Shown here one piece after another: positions 8,975 through 18,492 of a stretch of 64,000 nucleotides of DNA. Position 1 is the stretch's first letter; each line of letters begins with the position of its first letter. The translations under genes were made by a program, and so were the position numbers. Source of the DNA: Ewingella allii (GTDB lineage: Bacteria > Pseudomonadota > Gammaproteobacteria > Enterobacterales > Enterobacteriaceae); assembly GCF_044430645.1 (NCBI RefSeq), contig NZ_JAWUDN010000005.1, positions 186,001 to 250,000 on the forward strand. Reading direction: 5' to 3'. The notes beneath the pieces were generated by a model. That model was not told the origin of the DNA, ran no database searches, and saw only the letters and a program-made list of their open reading frames with translations.

Positions 8975-9717
8975 GTGTCTGTTTAATCTGTGAAGAAGGC
9001 GCCTCTCAGGGCGCCTTATCTATTCTGGCCGAGCGCTGGAACCTGACCTCTGACCCCGACGCCAATATGGCGCTGGTGCTCACTCCTGAGCGTCTCGAAC
9101 TGCGCAAGCTGGACGAGCCAAAGCTGGGGGCGATTTTCGTCGATTTCGTCGGCGGGACCATGGCCCACCGCCGCAAGTTCGGCGGCGGGCGGGGCGAGGC
9201 GGTGGCGAAAGCTGTCGGCGTCAAAGGCAGCTATTTGCCAAACGTGGTGGATGCCACAGCAGGCCTCGGACGCGACGCGTTCGTGCTGGCGTCACTGGGC
9301 TGCCACGTGCGCATGCTGGAGCGTAATCCGGTGGTCGCGGCGCTGCTCGATGACGGTCTGGAAAGAGGCTATCGCGATGCTGAAATCGGCCCGTGGCTGC
9401 GCGAGCGCATGACGCTGCTGCACGCCTCGAGCCTGACCGCCTTGTCGGAGCTGACGCCGAAGCCGGAAGTGGTCTACCTCGACCCGATGTATCCGCATAA
9501 GCAGAAAAGCGCGCTGGTGAAGAAAGAGATGCGCGTCTTTCAGGGGCTGGTGGGGCCGGACGAAGATGCCGATGGCCTGCTGGAACCGGCGCGCCGTCTG
9601 GCAACCAAGCGTATCGTGGTGAAACGGCCAGACTACGCCCCGCCGATGGCGGACATTGCCGCGCAGGCCGCGGTAGTCACCAAAAGCCACCGGTTTGATA
9701 TTTATACGCCGCTCTGA
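8971..9717 (+). CDS. rsmJ: 16S rRNA (guanine-1516-N2)-methyltransferase
   Basis: 248 residues, GTG start overlapping the prlC stop. It has the SAM-binding VDATAGLGRDAFVLASLG and the catalytic YLDPMYP motif, plus FGGGRGE before them. It corresponds to E. coli YhiQ/RsmJ and methylates G1516 of 16S rRNA in the assembled 30S subunit. It is the distal gene of the prlC-rsmJ operon. Confidence 0.95.
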   Translation: MSVCLICEEGASQGALSILAERWNLTSDPDANMALVLTPERLELRKLDEPKLGAIFVDFVGGTMAHRRKFGGGRGEAVAKAVGVKGSYLPNVVDATAGLGRDAFVLASLGCHVRMLERNPVVAALLDDGLERGYRDAEIGPWLRERMTLLHASSLTALSELTPKPEVVYLDPMYPHKQKSALVKKEMRVFQGLVGPDEDADGLLEPARRLATKRIVVKRPDYAPPMADIAAQAAVVTKSHRFDIYTPL

Positions 9718-9743
9718 GCCTTCACCGTGTTCTGCGACACCAT

Positions 9744-9776
9744 AAAAAAGGAGATGCTAAGCATCTCCTTTTCTTT
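9744..9776. terminator. Bidirectional terminator between rsmJ and uspA
   Basis: AAGGAGATGC and GCATCTCCTT pair around TAA, with A-run and T-rich tails on both sides. Confidence 0.9.
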
Positions 9777-9798
9777 ATGTAGCGCGGGACCGGCGGGA

Positions 9799-10248
9799 TT
9801 AGTCGATGGCGGCTTCGTCTTCTTCGTCACGCAGAGGGACGATAAGCATATCGATGTGTACGGTGTTGATCAGCTGGCGCGCAGAGGACATCAGCTTGCT
9901 CCAGAAGTCCTGATGATGGCCACACAGCACCAAATCAACATCATATTTCTTGATAGCATCAACCAGCACCTGGGCTAAATCACCGCTGCCGCTCAGGGTT
10001 TCTGAAATCGGATAGCCGGCATTCTGGGACAGCTCGTTCAACGCGTGGTGAGTCTCTTCAGAAATGCGTTTCTGCATGTCTCCCAAATTCACGTCAATCA
10101 GGCCGGTGTACAGGTCGGAATAATTTACGTCAACATGAATGAGTGACACTTTGGCGTTATAAGGACGCGCCATAGAAACCGCTTTCTCTACCAGTACTTT
10201 GCTTTCAGGGGAAAGATCAACCGCAATGAGTATGTGTTTGTAAGACAT
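9799..10248 (-). CDS. uspA: Universal stress protein A
   Basis: 149 residues, starting MSYKHILIAVDLSPESKVLV and nearly identical to E. coli UspA (144 aa) through the GHHQDFWSKLMSSARQL segment. The C-terminus is slightly longer (EDEAAID). It is a cytosolic UspA-class dimer without the ATP-binding G-2x-G-9x-G-S motif. It accumulates in growth arrest and stress. It is divergent from uspB, as in E. coli. Confidence 0.97.
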   Translation of the reverse strand: MSYKHILIAVDLSPESKVLVEKAVSMARPYNAKVSLIHVDVNYSDLYTGLIDVNLGDMQKRISEETHHALNELSQNAGYPISETLSGSGDLAQVLVDAIKKYDVDLVLCGHHQDFWSKLMSSARQLINTVHIDMLIVPLRDEEDEAAID

Positions 10249-10595
10249 GAGAAAACTCCTTCCATAAGTCAGTTAATAACCATTTCAGCATCATGCGAGT
10301 TCCATGTCTTAAGTATAGCGCTAAAACGGACAGATAAATCAAGCGCATCGCCCGCGTTTCTGGCAAGAGATAAATACTTCCCCACTTTTTTATATCGTTT
10401 CCTACACTCAATATTAGGGGGCCAACGCAATATGCCTGCGCCCCCGAGTTTCTGCACGAGTTAGGAGGGCGGGCGAGAGGTTGCCCGGGGGGTGTGATGT
10501 CATAAGAGGTTGGGCGGGTCGCAAAGCGTCATCAATAAGGACAGCCCGTTTTTCTGATGGTTGTCCGCGTGATGAACCCGTCTTGAGGGGGAGTT
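10249..10595. promoter_or_regulatory. uspA/uspB divergent control region
   Basis: 347 bases containing both promoters. A G-rich inverted repeat (GGGGG near 10418 with CCCCC near 10445, inner arms CGCA/TGCG) is visible. I could not fix promoter boxes with confidence. Confidence 0.4.
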
Positions 10596-10931
10596 ATGAT
10601 CAGTCCCGTTGCGCTGTTTTGGGCTTTATGTTTTGTCTTCGTCGTGAATATGCTGCGCTATTACTCTTCTTTGCGGGCGCTACTGGTGGTGCTGCGTGAC
10701 TGCGATCCGCTGCTCTATCAATATGTCGATGGGCGGGGATTCTTCACCACCCACGGGCAGCCAAGTAAGCAAATTAGACTGGTGAGCTACATTTATGCTC
10801 AGCGCTATACCGACCATCACGACCCTGAGTTTATTCGCCGCTGTGAGCGAGTGCGCGGTCAGTTTATGTTAACCACGGCGCTGTGCGGGCTAATCCTCGT
10901 CAGTATGTTAGCGATGCTCATTTGGTTCTAA
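10596..10931 (+). CDS. uspB: Universal stress protein B
   Basis: 111 residues, same length as E. coli UspB. It starts MISPVALFWALCFVFVVNMLRYYSS (first membrane helix) and ends with a second helix before MLIWF. It is a small inner-membrane protein needed for ethanol tolerance in stationary phase in E. coli. A GGGGGAG Shine-Dalgarno sequence precedes ATG 10596. Confidence 0.95.
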   Translation: MISPVALFWALCFVFVVNMLRYYSSLRALLVVLRDCDPLLYQYVDGRGFFTTHGQPSKQIRLVSYIYAQRYTDHHDPEFIRRCERVRGQFMLTTALCGLILVSMLAMLIWF

Positions 10932-10985
10932 TCTACAGGTTTTATTGTTCAGCTAAGGGAGGGGGTTTTGCTTTTCCAGCCAATA

Positions 10986-11019
10986 AAAAAGGCGACTTGC
11001 TATTAACAAGTCGCCTTTT
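10986..11019. terminator. Bidirectional terminator between uspB and pitA
   Basis: AAAAGGCGACTTG and CAAGTCGCCTTTT form a perfect stem with a 7-base loop, flanked by A- and T-runs. Confidence 0.92.
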
Positions 11020-11054
11020 GCATTTATTAACCTAACTCAAATCAACTTATCAAA

Positions 11055-12569
11055 TTAGATAAGTTTCAGCGCGATCCAGTACAGGCTACCTGAAAGCACA
11101 ATCGACACCGGCAGGGTTAAGATCCATGCCATGGCGATGTTTTTCACGGTTTTGCTCTGCACGCCGCCGCCGTCAACCAGCATGGTACCGGCAACCGCTG
11201 AAGAGAGTACGTGGGTGGTGGATACCGGCATACCGGTATAACTTGCCACGCCAATCGACAGTGCCGCGGTCAGCTGGGCTGACAGGCCCTGGGCATAGGT
11301 CATACCTTTCTTGCCAATCTTCTCGCCGATGGTGGTCGCAACGCGCTTCCAGCCAATCATCGTACCCAGCGCCAAGGCCAGTGCGACGGCAATAATGATC
11401 CACAGCGGCGCGTACTCTACCGTTTGCAGAATGTCGCCTTTCAGGTTGCCCAGGAAGCGTTTGTCGGCTGAAGAGGTTTCGTCCAACTTCGCGGCTTTGT
11501 CTGCGGTATCGGCCACGCACATCAGCAGGCGACGCATGTGGCTGCGCTGCTCTGGCGACAGGTCGCTGTAAGATTGCAGATTCGCCAGCAGTGATTGCGC
11601 GCGATCGATAGCGTCCAGCGCGTGTGAGCTATCGCAGTGGAACACTTTCTCTTTCTGCGTGTCTGCGGCATCAGCCGCCGCTTCGTCCGGCGTTGGCACC
11701 AGCGGCGTCAGCGCCACCACGTGCGGCAGGGCGTCACTGTGCTGCTGATAGTATTGCTGCAAGTGCGTCACTGCGTCACGGGTACGCGCGATGTCGTAAC
11801 CGGTAGCATTCATGTTCAGCACGAAGCCCGCAGGCGCAACGCCAATCAGCACCAGCATAATCAGACCAATGCCTTTCTGACCGTCGTTCGCGCCGTGTGA
11901 GAAGCTCACGCCGATAGCGGACAGGATCAGGCCGATACGGGTCCAGAATGGCGGCTTCTTCTTGCCGTCTTTCTTTTCACGCTCAGCAGGCGTCAGGTGA
12001 ATACGCGCGTGTTTCTTGGTGCCGCTCCAGTAGCGACGCAAAATGAAGATCATCGCCCCCGCCATAATCATCCCCACCAGTGGAGAGACAATCAGCGACG
12101 CGAAAATACCTATCATTTTGGGAATGTTTAACGCATCGACCACCGAGCTGTGAGTCACTAATGCATTAGTCAAACCGACGCCGATGATGGCACCAATCAG
12201 GGTATGGGAGCTGGAGGCCGGAAGGCCAAAATACCAAGTGCCGAGGTTCCAGATGATGGCGGCGAGCAGCATGGAGAACACCATGGCCAGACCGTGGGTG
12301 GAACCGACATTCAGTAGCAGGTCAGTCGGCAAGAGGTGAACGATGGCATAAGCCACACTCAATCCGCCGAGAATAACGCCTAAGAAGTTAAATACCCCAG
12401 CCATAACGACCGCAAGTTGCGAGCGCATTGCACGGGTATAGATGACGGTAGCTACTGCGTTAGCCGTATCATGGAAGCCGTTGATAGCTTCGTAGAACAG
12501 CACAAACAGTAACGCGAGGATCAACAACGAACCGGTATGGATGTCTAACCCGGCAAATAAATGCAGCAT
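11055..12569 (-). CDS. pitA: Low-affinity inorganic phosphate transporter
   Basis: 504 residues (E. coli 499), start MLHLFAGLDIHTG. About ten membrane helices are present. Two inverted PiT signature motifs are clear, NGFHDTANAVATVIYT near residue 31 and a second copy around ASYTGMPVSTTHVLSS near residue 450. A cytoplasmic loop of about 150 residues (starting ARIHLTPAEREKKDGKK) separates the halves. It imports metal-phosphate complexes with protons. Regulation was not resolvable from the upstream sequence. Confidence 0.97.
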   Translation of the reverse strand: MLHLFAGLDIHTGSLLILALLFVLFYEAINGFHDTANAVATVIYTRAMRSQLAVVMAGVFNFLGVILGGLSVAYAIVHLLPTDLLLNVGSTHGLAMVFSMLLAAIIWNLGTWYFGLPASSSHTLIGAIIGVGLTNALVTHSSVVDALNIPKMIGIFASLIVSPLVGMIMAGAMIFILRRYWSGTKKHARIHLTPAEREKKDGKKKPPFWTRIGLILSAIGVSFSHGANDGQKGIGLIMLVLIGVAPAGFVLNMNATGYDIARTRDAVTHLQQYYQQHSDALPHVVALTPLVPTPDEAAADAADTQKEKVFHCDSSHALDAIDRAQSLLANLQSYSDLSPEQRSHMRRLLMCVADTADKAAKLDETSSADKRFLGNLKGDILQTVEYAPLWIIIAVALALALGTMIGWKRVATTIGEKIGKKGMTYAQGLSAQLTAALSIGVASYTGMPVSTTHVLSSAVAGTMLVDGGGVQSKTVKNIAMAWILTLPVSIVLSGSLYWIALKLI

Positions 12570-12915
12570 AATTGTTACGCCAGTTTGTGGTCATGAACGC
12601 CGCGCATTATCTGCGAGAACGGGGCGACGGTAAAAGGAAAATATGACATTTTTTTGACTAAAAGCAGGTTGATTTTATAGCTTGTTCGAAGTAACTCTTT
12701 TCAAATCAGAAGGTTACTCCTCCGTCTTTCATGACACATTTCGTTACCAGCGCCATCTATTTACTTTCCCGGCTGGCATCAGCTCCTTCCGCACCTTACA
12801 ATCGCCGCCCGTGACAGGTTTCTGGCGACTATTTAGCCTGCTTTTCTGTCAAAAAAAGTACAGCAATCAGTACAACTTTAAACGTAGTTGAAGATCAGAA
12901 AAAAGTGAGGCCGAT
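12570..12915. other. pitA-yhiN intergenic region
   Basis: 346 bases with the divergent promoters of pitA and yhiN. A short reading frame at 12682-12891 has no ribosome site and no recognisable product. No hairpin or repeat stands out. Confidence 0.4.
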
Positions 12916-14118
12916 GTGGAACAGGTTGATGTAGTCGTGGTTGGCGCAGGCGCTGCGGGCATGTTTTGTGCCGCGCTGGCGGGTCAGGGTGGCCGCCGCG
13001 TTGTGCTGCTCGACAACGGCAAAAAAGCGGGCCGAAAAATCCTCATGTCAGGGGGCGGGCGCTGTAACTTCACCAATCTGTATGCCGAACCGGCGGCCTA
13101 TCTATCCAACAATCCGCATTTCTGCAAATCGGCGCTGGCGCGCTACACCCAGTGGGATTTCATCGACATGGTTAACCGCCATGGCATCGCGTGGCATGAG
13201 AAAACCCTCGGCCAGCTGTTCTGCGATGACTCGGCGCAGCAAATCGTCGCCATGCTGGAGAGTGAATGCGCGAAGGGCAAGGTGGAAATCCGCCTGCGCA
13301 GCGAAATCACCTCGGTGGTGAAAACCGAAACTGGCTTTGAAATCAATGTGAATGGCTCAACTGTGAGTACTCACTCACTTGTGGTGGCGAGCGGCGGATT
13401 ATCCATGCCGGGCCTCGGCGCATCGCCATGGGGATATCGCCTGGCGGAGCAATTTGGCCTGAAAGTGCTACCAACCCGCGCCGGATTGGTACCCTTTACG
13501 CTGCACAAGCCGCTGTTGGACCATCTGCAGACCCTGTCCGGCGTTTCGGTGCCGTCGGTTTTGACTGCCGAAGACGGCACGGTGTTTCGCGAAAGCATCT
13601 TATTTACCCATCGTGGCCTGTCCGGCCCGGCGGTTTTACAGCTTTCCAGCTACTGGCAACCCGGCGAGTTTGTGAGCGTTAACTTACTCCCTGAGCTAGA
13701 TTTAGCGGGCTTTTTGAACGACCAGCGCCAGCAGCACCCTAACCAAAGCCTGAAAAATACGCTGGCGATGCAGCTGCCGAAGCGTCTGGTTGAGTGTCTG
13801 CAAACCCTCGGCCAAATTCCCGATGTCACCCTCAAGCAGCTCAACGTGCCGCAGCAGGCAGAATTAGTCGAACAGCTACAAAACTGGCGCGTTCAGCCGA
13901 ACGGTACCGAAGGCTATCGCACGGCTGAAGTCACCCTCGGCGGCGTCGACACCAAAGAGCTGTCATCCAAAACCATGGGCGCCACCAAGGTATCCGGCCT
14001 GTACTTCATCGGCGAAGTGGTCGACGTCACCGGCTGGCTCGGCGGCTACAACTTCCAGTGGGCCTGGAGCTCGGCGTGGGCCTGCGCGCAGGAGCTGGTG
14101 TTGTCAAAGAGCCGCTAA
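12916..14118 (+). CDS. yhiN: BaiN/YhiN-type NAD(P)/FAD-dependent oxidoreductase
   Basis: 400 residues with GTG start; GAGG six bases upstream, and the overlapping ATG at 12914 is out of frame. It has an N-terminal dinucleotide-binding GAGAAGMFCA, the family motif GRKILMSGGGRCNFTN near residue 40, and a C-terminal GEVVDVTGWLGGYNFQWAWSSG-like end (WAWSSAWA here). It corresponds to E. coli YhiN next to pitA. Family members are flavoproteins; the physiological substrate is not known. Confidence 0.92.
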   Translation: MEQVDVVVVGAGAAGMFCAALAGQGGRRVVLLDNGKKAGRKILMSGGGRCNFTNLYAEPAAYLSNNPHFCKSALARYTQWDFIDMVNRHGIAWHEKTLGQLFCDDSAQQIVAMLESECAKGKVEIRLRSEITSVVKTETGFEINVNGSTVSTHSLVVASGGLSMPGLGASPWGYRLAEQFGLKVLPTRAGLVPFTLHKPLLDHLQTLSGVSVPSVLTAEDGTVFRESILFTHRGLSGPAVLQLSSYWQPGEFVSVNLLPELDLAGFLNDQRQQHPNQSLKNTLAMQLPKRLVECLQTLGQIPDVTLKQLNVPQQAELVEQLQNWRVQPNGTEGYRTAEVTLGGVDTKELSSKTMGATKVSGLYFIGEVVDVTGWLGGYNFQWAWSSAWACAQELVLSKSR

Positions 14119-14142
14119 TTCGCATTACACCCCTCCAAAAAT

Positions 14143-14182
14143 AAAAAAGTGGCGCCTGAATGATCTTCAAGGCGCCACTTTT
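14143..14182. terminator. Bidirectional terminator after yhiN
   Basis: AAAGTGGCGCCT and AGGCGCCACTTT pair around a 12-base loop, with A- and T-runs. Confidence 0.9.
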
Positions 14183-14209
14183 CAATATAGGTTGAGAATG
14201 CGTTTCTAA

Positions 14210-14280
14210 TTAGAACAGATAACGCACAGAGTGAACTCGTTGGAGACCAAGCGAGCTTTCATTTGCTCATCTTTCAAGCC
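14210..14280 (-). pseudogene. C-terminal remnant of an outer-membrane beta-barrel protein (porin-like)
   Basis: On the minus strand, GLKDEQMKARLVSNEF is readable and, after a one-base shift, HSVRYLF and TAA at 14212-14210. A terminal aromatic residue after alternating strands is the signature of outer-membrane barrels. The fragment directly abuts the truncated sensor kinase and lies just before the terminator. Only about 23 residues remain, so the parent porin cannot be named. Confidence 0.4.
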
Positions 14281-15216
14281 GCGGGCGTTGGCGAAAGCTG
14301 ATTTCGGTATCCAGCAGGGTGATCACCTGTGCCCAAAGTCGCGCCAAAACAATCGGCTGATAGTCAGCCTGCTGGCCGGTCAGCTTCTGCCGGAACTGTT
14401 GCAATAGCGCATCGGTGCGTTTGATCTGCACCACGGCGGCATCAAGCAGCGACGGCACTTGTTCGGTGCGTTGTTGTTGTATCAGGCGCAGCGCGGTTTG
14501 GTTATAGCTTAAGATCGCGGTAAGTGGCTGATTCAGCTCGTGCATGATGCCAGCTGCCAACTCTCCCATCGTATTGAGCCGCGTCAGCTCGGCGTATTGG
14601 TTACGCATATCGGCGATATCGCGACGGCGTTTGTTGGCCCGATATTGGTTAATCAGGTACAACACCAGCCCCCAGAACAGGGCCGGAGTGAGTATCAGCG
14701 ACCAAGGCATTTCGGCCCAATTGGGCTGATCGTCGGCAGTCAGCATAAACGGCTGCGACTGGCTGCTGATCTCTTTTCCCAACGCCAATAATCATTTGGA
14801 CTTGCGGCACCTTGCTCAAAGAGCGTCGCGTTATTCCATTGTATCGCCAGATGTTTGAACGGTTTTTTTTTCACCACATCGCTAATCAACCTGTTGAGGT
14901 CTATCAACAGCGACTGGTTGTCAATATTGAGCCAATAGCGTCCCTGCTTCTCGGCCACAATGGACCGCCGTGGCTCAATACCCGAGTGTTGACGCCAGCG
15001 AATAATCTGCGGAAAGAGTTTTTGTACTTCCCACTCTGGCCGATTTGCCGGCAAGAGGGGAATGATTGCGTCATGCTGCGACAACTTTATCGTCACATCG
15101 CGATAAAGAATGAGAAATTCGGCGCTTTTCTCTTCGTATTGCTGCTGTAGAAAATAGGCTACCAGTCCGCCACTAGAGACGAGGGTGAGCAGTAACCAAC
15201 CAACTATCTTAATCAT
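14267..15216 (-). pseudogene. Sensor histidine kinase, frameshifted and truncated
   Basis: From ATG 15216 the first frame gives a membrane helix (VGWLLLTLVSSGGLVAYFL) and a periplasmic sensor domain of about 120 residues. Near 14780 the frame shifts, and the second frame continues with a membrane helix (LILTPALFWGLVLYLI) and the dimerisation/phosphoacceptor box MGELAAGIMHELNQPL (His near the middle). It breaks off before any ATP-binding (N, G1, G2) box. No response regulator is adjacent. The 3' end meets the porin remnant, so a deletion probably fused the two decayed genes. Confidence 0.75.
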
Positions 15217-15529
15217 ACTTCAACCCTGTTCTGTGCTGAGGCCCTTACCCTTTCATACCATAAACCGAGTGTTCAGCTAAACCAGCCCGGGATTGGATTT
15301 GGGGTGATTAGGCACGGTTGAGGCTGCGAATGATGGCGCGCCTCCTGAGGGAAATTTAGGCCATATATCCTATAGTGGCGAGCTGGGATTTGAGTAGAAT
15401 GCGCTGGGATCTACCTCTAATTAATTGAAATTGTTGTTTAAACTTTTCGCCGGGGAGTGTTACCAGTGCCAGAAAGCCGACTTTTTCCCTTTCTAAACCA
15501 GCCATGAGCACTCACTTTATTACTTCCAC
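15217..15529. other. Intergenic region before the serine-hydrolase lipoprotein
   Basis: 313 bases holding promoter DNA for the kinase remnant (minus) and for the gene at 15530. I see no repeat, hairpin with T-run, or RNA gene. Confidence 0.35.
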
Positions 15530-16738
15530 ATGGTGAAATCCCGCTGGCTGGTTCTCACGCTGCCATTTCTGCTGGCGTCATGCGGCACCTTGTCTGAGAT
15601 GCAGGTGAATGAGCACCCCGAACAGGTCAGGGAGCTGAGCTGTACCCGGAATATTGATGGGATGGTGGATGGCTTGGTGCATCGCTATCTTCGACAGGAA
15701 AAAGTCAGCGGGCTGGCGGTGGGGATCATCCACCGCAACGGCCCGGCCAGAAGCTGGGGATATGGCTATACCAACGCGGTGAATGGCTACAAAATTGATG
15801 GTGAAACCCTGTTCGCGCTGGGATCGGTGAGTAAAGGCGTGACCGGCGAGGTGATTGCCGGGCTGGTGGATAAAGGTCAGTTGAAATGGAGCGATAGGCT
15901 GGTCGATCTCTTGCCGAAAAACACCCCGCTGAGTGCCGACGCCAAAAACATCACCCTGCTGCAACTCGCGACCCACACCTCCGGCTTGCCAAGACAAAAC
16001 ATGAATAGAGACATGCTGGAAAGCTTCCTCAAGTATCTCTATACCGGAGATAATTTTTATCGCGAGCTGGACAGCAATGCCGTGCTGAACGACTTATCTG
16101 CTTTCCGCCGCCCGGCCAGCATGCAGCCGCAATACTCCAATTTAGGATACGCCCTGCTGGGCTACATTCTGAAGCTCAAAACCGGCGAAGATATCCAGCA
16201 GCTCTCCTACGACTTTATTTTCAAATCACTGCAAATGAACAACACCAGCTTTGCCGCGACCAGCCTCAAAACTTACCCTTTCCGCGCCATTGGTCACGCT
16301 GGCGACCAGCCGAAGTTTATTCCTCGTGGCGACGTGGTGCCCGACTGGCACTTCTCCAACAACATGGTCGGCGCGGCCAGCCTTTATAGCAATGTTGATG
16401 ATTTACTGAAGTATTTACGCGCCCACATCAGCGACAGCCACACCGGCGATCTGAACGCGGCGATTAACGTCACTGAGCAAATCTACTTCGTCCGAGACAT
16501 CGAAGCGGCCAATATCGCCTGGGTTACCGACCACCAATACGGCCAGACCATCACGTATCAGGTGGGCTATATTGGCGGCTACTCCAGCTATATCGGCTTT
16601 GATAAACAGCATCAAAACGCCGTGGTGGTGCTACAAAACTCCTTCAACTGGAGTAATTACATCGGCCACGACCTGCTGCTAAGGATGGGCATGGCGGATG
16701 ATTATCGCGGAAACTGTCGCTCCGCCTCTGCCAAGTGA
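15530..16738 (+). CDS. Lipoprotein of the class C beta-lactamase / D,D-peptidase fold
   Basis: 402 residues. The lipobox LLASC puts the mature Cys at residue 18, so the protein is a lipoprotein. The nucleophile motif SVSK (SxxK) is near residue 98 and YSN (YxN) in QYSNLGYALLG near residue 203. The third motif is not a clear KTG; a GYIGGYSS stretch occupies that place. This set is shared by AmpC, AmpH, EstB and D,D-carboxypeptidases. Substrate is unknown; a peptidoglycan or ester hydrolase is more likely than a resistance enzyme. The start has weak Shine-Dalgarno support. Confidence 0.75.
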   Translation: MVKSRWLVLTLPFLLASCGTLSEMQVNEHPEQVRELSCTRNIDGMVDGLVHRYLRQEKVSGLAVGIIHRNGPARSWGYGYTNAVNGYKIDGETLFALGSVSKGVTGEVIAGLVDKGQLKWSDRLVDLLPKNTPLSADAKNITLLQLATHTSGLPRQNMNRDMLESFLKYLYTGDNFYRELDSNAVLNDLSAFRRPASMQPQYSNLGYALLGYILKLKTGEDIQQLSYDFIFKSLQMNNTSFAATSLKTYPFRAIGHAGDQPKFIPRGDVVPDWHFSNNMVGAASLYSNVDDLLKYLRAHISDSHTGDLNAAINVTEQIYFVRDIEAANIAWVTDHQYGQTITYQVGYIGGYSSYIGFDKQHQNAVVVLQNSFNWSNYIGHDLLLRMGMADDYRGNCRSASAK

Positions 16739-16769
16739 AGGGCTAACACGTATAGATTGAATTGAATCA

Positions 16770-16796
16770 GCGCCACCCTGACGCCCAGAGTGGCGC
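16770..16796. terminator. Hairpin between convergent genes
   Basis: GCGCCAC pairs with GTGGCGC over a 13-base loop between the converging lipoprotein and dehydrogenase genes. There is no strong T-run. Confidence 0.5.
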
Positions 16797-16806
16797 GGCT
16801 AAAGAC

Positions 16807-17673
16807 TTATTCCTGACTAAACAGCTTCACAATACTGGTCATGTTTTCCTGACTAAGTCCCTGCGCCATGGCCTGACGGAAAACGTCGCGCACGGCGGTG
16901 GTGGTCGGGGCGGAACTCAGCGAACCCGCTGCTTGCAGGGCATAGCCGAAATCCTTCTCGATCAGCTCAACCGGGAACATCGGCGAAAAGTTGTTATTCA
17001 GCATGCTGTTGGACATCACCGTGGCGACCGGCGACCACACGCTGGTGGCGGACATCGCCTTCAGGGCCTGTGCCGGGTCAACGTCATTGTGTTTCAGCAG
17101 GCCGATGATCTCCGCCAGCGCCGCCACCTGAATACCCAGCAGGGCATTAGTGGTCAGTTTAACCAGCGCGCCGTTGCCTAGGCCGCCGACGTGATGTACC
17201 GCCGAACCTAGTGTTTCAAGCAGTGAACGGCTGCGTTCCAGTACCTGCTCAGCGCCGCCCACCAGATACACCAGTTGGCCCGCTTCGGCCTGCGGACGCG
17301 AGCCGGACACCGGCGCTTCCAGCAGCGAAATGTCTTTCACTTCGAGACGCATACCCAGCTCTTTCACCCAATCAGGCGAAAGGGTCGTGCTTTCAATGGC
17401 AATAGCGCCCGGTCTCATGCTGAGGATGGCGCCGGTGTCGGCATCAAGCCAAACCTGCCGTGAAGCGACGTCATCGCGCAGCATGGCAATCACGAAATCC
17501 GCGCCCTCGGCGGCTTGTTTTGGGGTGAATGCCTGTACCGCGCCTTGGCTGACCAAGGCTTCAGCAGCGGCAGGCGTGCGGTTCCACACCGTCACTTGGT
17601 GTCCGGCGGCGAGTAAATTAGCGGCCATGCGCGATCCCATCGCGCCAAGGCCGAGTACGGCGATATGACTCAT
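16807..17673 (-). CDS. Beta-hydroxyacid dehydrogenase family (6-phosphogluconate dehydrogenase NAD-binding) oxidoreductase
   Basis: 288 residues. N-terminal Rossmann motif GLGAMGSRMAANLL, the substrate-binding APVSGSRPQAEAGQL near residue 120, and the catalytic lysine in GALVKLTTNALLG near residue 170. The family reduces or oxidises short 3-hydroxyacids such as 3-hydroxyisobutyrate or tartronate semialdehyde. Which acid is used cannot be told. It is followed by an SDR gene upstream on the same strand (25-base gap), suggesting a two-gene operon. Confidence 0.8.
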   Translation of the reverse strand: MSHIAVLGLGAMGSRMAANLLAAGHQVTVWNRTPAAAEALVSQGAVQAFTPKQAAEGADFVIAMLRDDVASRQVWLDADTGAILSMRPGAIAIESTTLSPDWVKELGMRLEVKDISLLEAPVSGSRPQAEAGQLVYLVGGAEQVLERSRSLLETLGSAVHHVGGLGNGALVKLTTNALLGIQVAALAEIIGLLKHNDVDPAQALKAMSATSVWSPVATVMSNSMLNNNFSPMFPVELIEKDFGYALQAAGSLSSAPTTTAVRDVFRQAMAQGLSQENMTSIVKLFSQE

Positions 17674-17697
17674 AAATGATCCTATTGGCTAGGCTGA

Positions 17698-18492
17698 TTA
17701 AACAGAGGGTGACGACGCTGGAAATTCAACGCCGGAAAGCGCGGCGCAGGCCGATAAAAACGCGTCCTGCAAATCCACATTGGCGGCGGCGGGGTGTGTC
17801 TTCGCCGGGCTTTGGTGATAGAAATAACCGCCAGTGACGTGGGTAGCGGGATCACTGCCTGCGGCAAGCCATGCCTGAGTTCGCGGAGCCAGCGAGAGGT
17901 CACCCGTGGCATTCGGCCCGCCCATTTTGGTGGCAACCCAGCCCGGCTCGACGCTATTGGCGAACACTTGCGGCCAGTGGCGCGCCAACGCCTTGGCCAG
18001 CAGAACGATATGCAGCTTGGAGTCCGAATAAGCCTGCGTGCCGTCCCAGGGTTGCTGTTCCCACGTCAGGTCTTCCAGCGACGGGTTGCCCTGATGATGC
18101 AGCACCGAGCTGATGTAAATCAGCCGCTGCGGGCGCGCCATCAGCGCGGTTAAAATGTACGGAGCCAGCGTGTTGACCGCCAAAACGTGAGGCAGGCCGT
18201 CAACCGTCACCAGACGTTCTGGCTCCTGATAGCCCACTGCCGCGTTGTGGATCACCGCATCAAAATGCCCGCTGGTATTGAACTTACCCGCTAACTGGCG
18301 GGTTTCGACGATGCTCGACAGGTCTGCCGAAAACACCGCTTCTGCCCCCGGCGCTTGCTGCATAGCATGCTCAGCGCGAGTCGCATTGCGGGCGTGTAAC
18401 ACCACGGCGTGGCCTTCGGCGATCAGCCGCTGGGCGGCCATTTGGCCTAAACCATCGGACGCGCCGGTGATCAGAATTCGTGCCATGTTCAT
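17698..18492 (-). CDS. Short-chain dehydrogenase/reductase
   Basis: 264 residues starting MNMARILITGASDGLG. TGxxxGxG near residue 10 binds the cofactor, HNAAVG near residue 85 replaces the usual NNAG, and AYSDSK carries catalytic Tyr and Lys. AAGGAG lies just upstream; a start at the second Met (18486) has better spacing. It most resembles the retinol-dehydrogenase/WW-oxidoreductase-like SDRs. Substrate unknown; it probably forms an operon with the dehydrogenase downstream. Confidence 0.8.
   Translation of the reverse strand: MNMARILITGASDGLGQMAAQRLIAEGHAVVLHARNATRAEHAMQQAPGAEAVFSADLSSIVETRQLAGKFNTSGHFDAVIHNAAVGYQEPERLVTVDGLPHVLAVNTLAPYILTALMARPQRLIYISSVLHHQGNPSLEDLTWEQQPWDGTQAYSDSKLHIVLLAKALARHWPQVFANSVEPGWVATKMGGPNATGDLSLAPRTQAWLAAGSDPATHVTGGYFYHQSPAKTHPAAANVDLQDAFLSACAALSGVEFPASSPSV

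Noticed and set aside
12682..12891. 69-codon frame between pitA and yhiN
   Set aside because: No Shine-Dalgarno sequence and no recognisable product.
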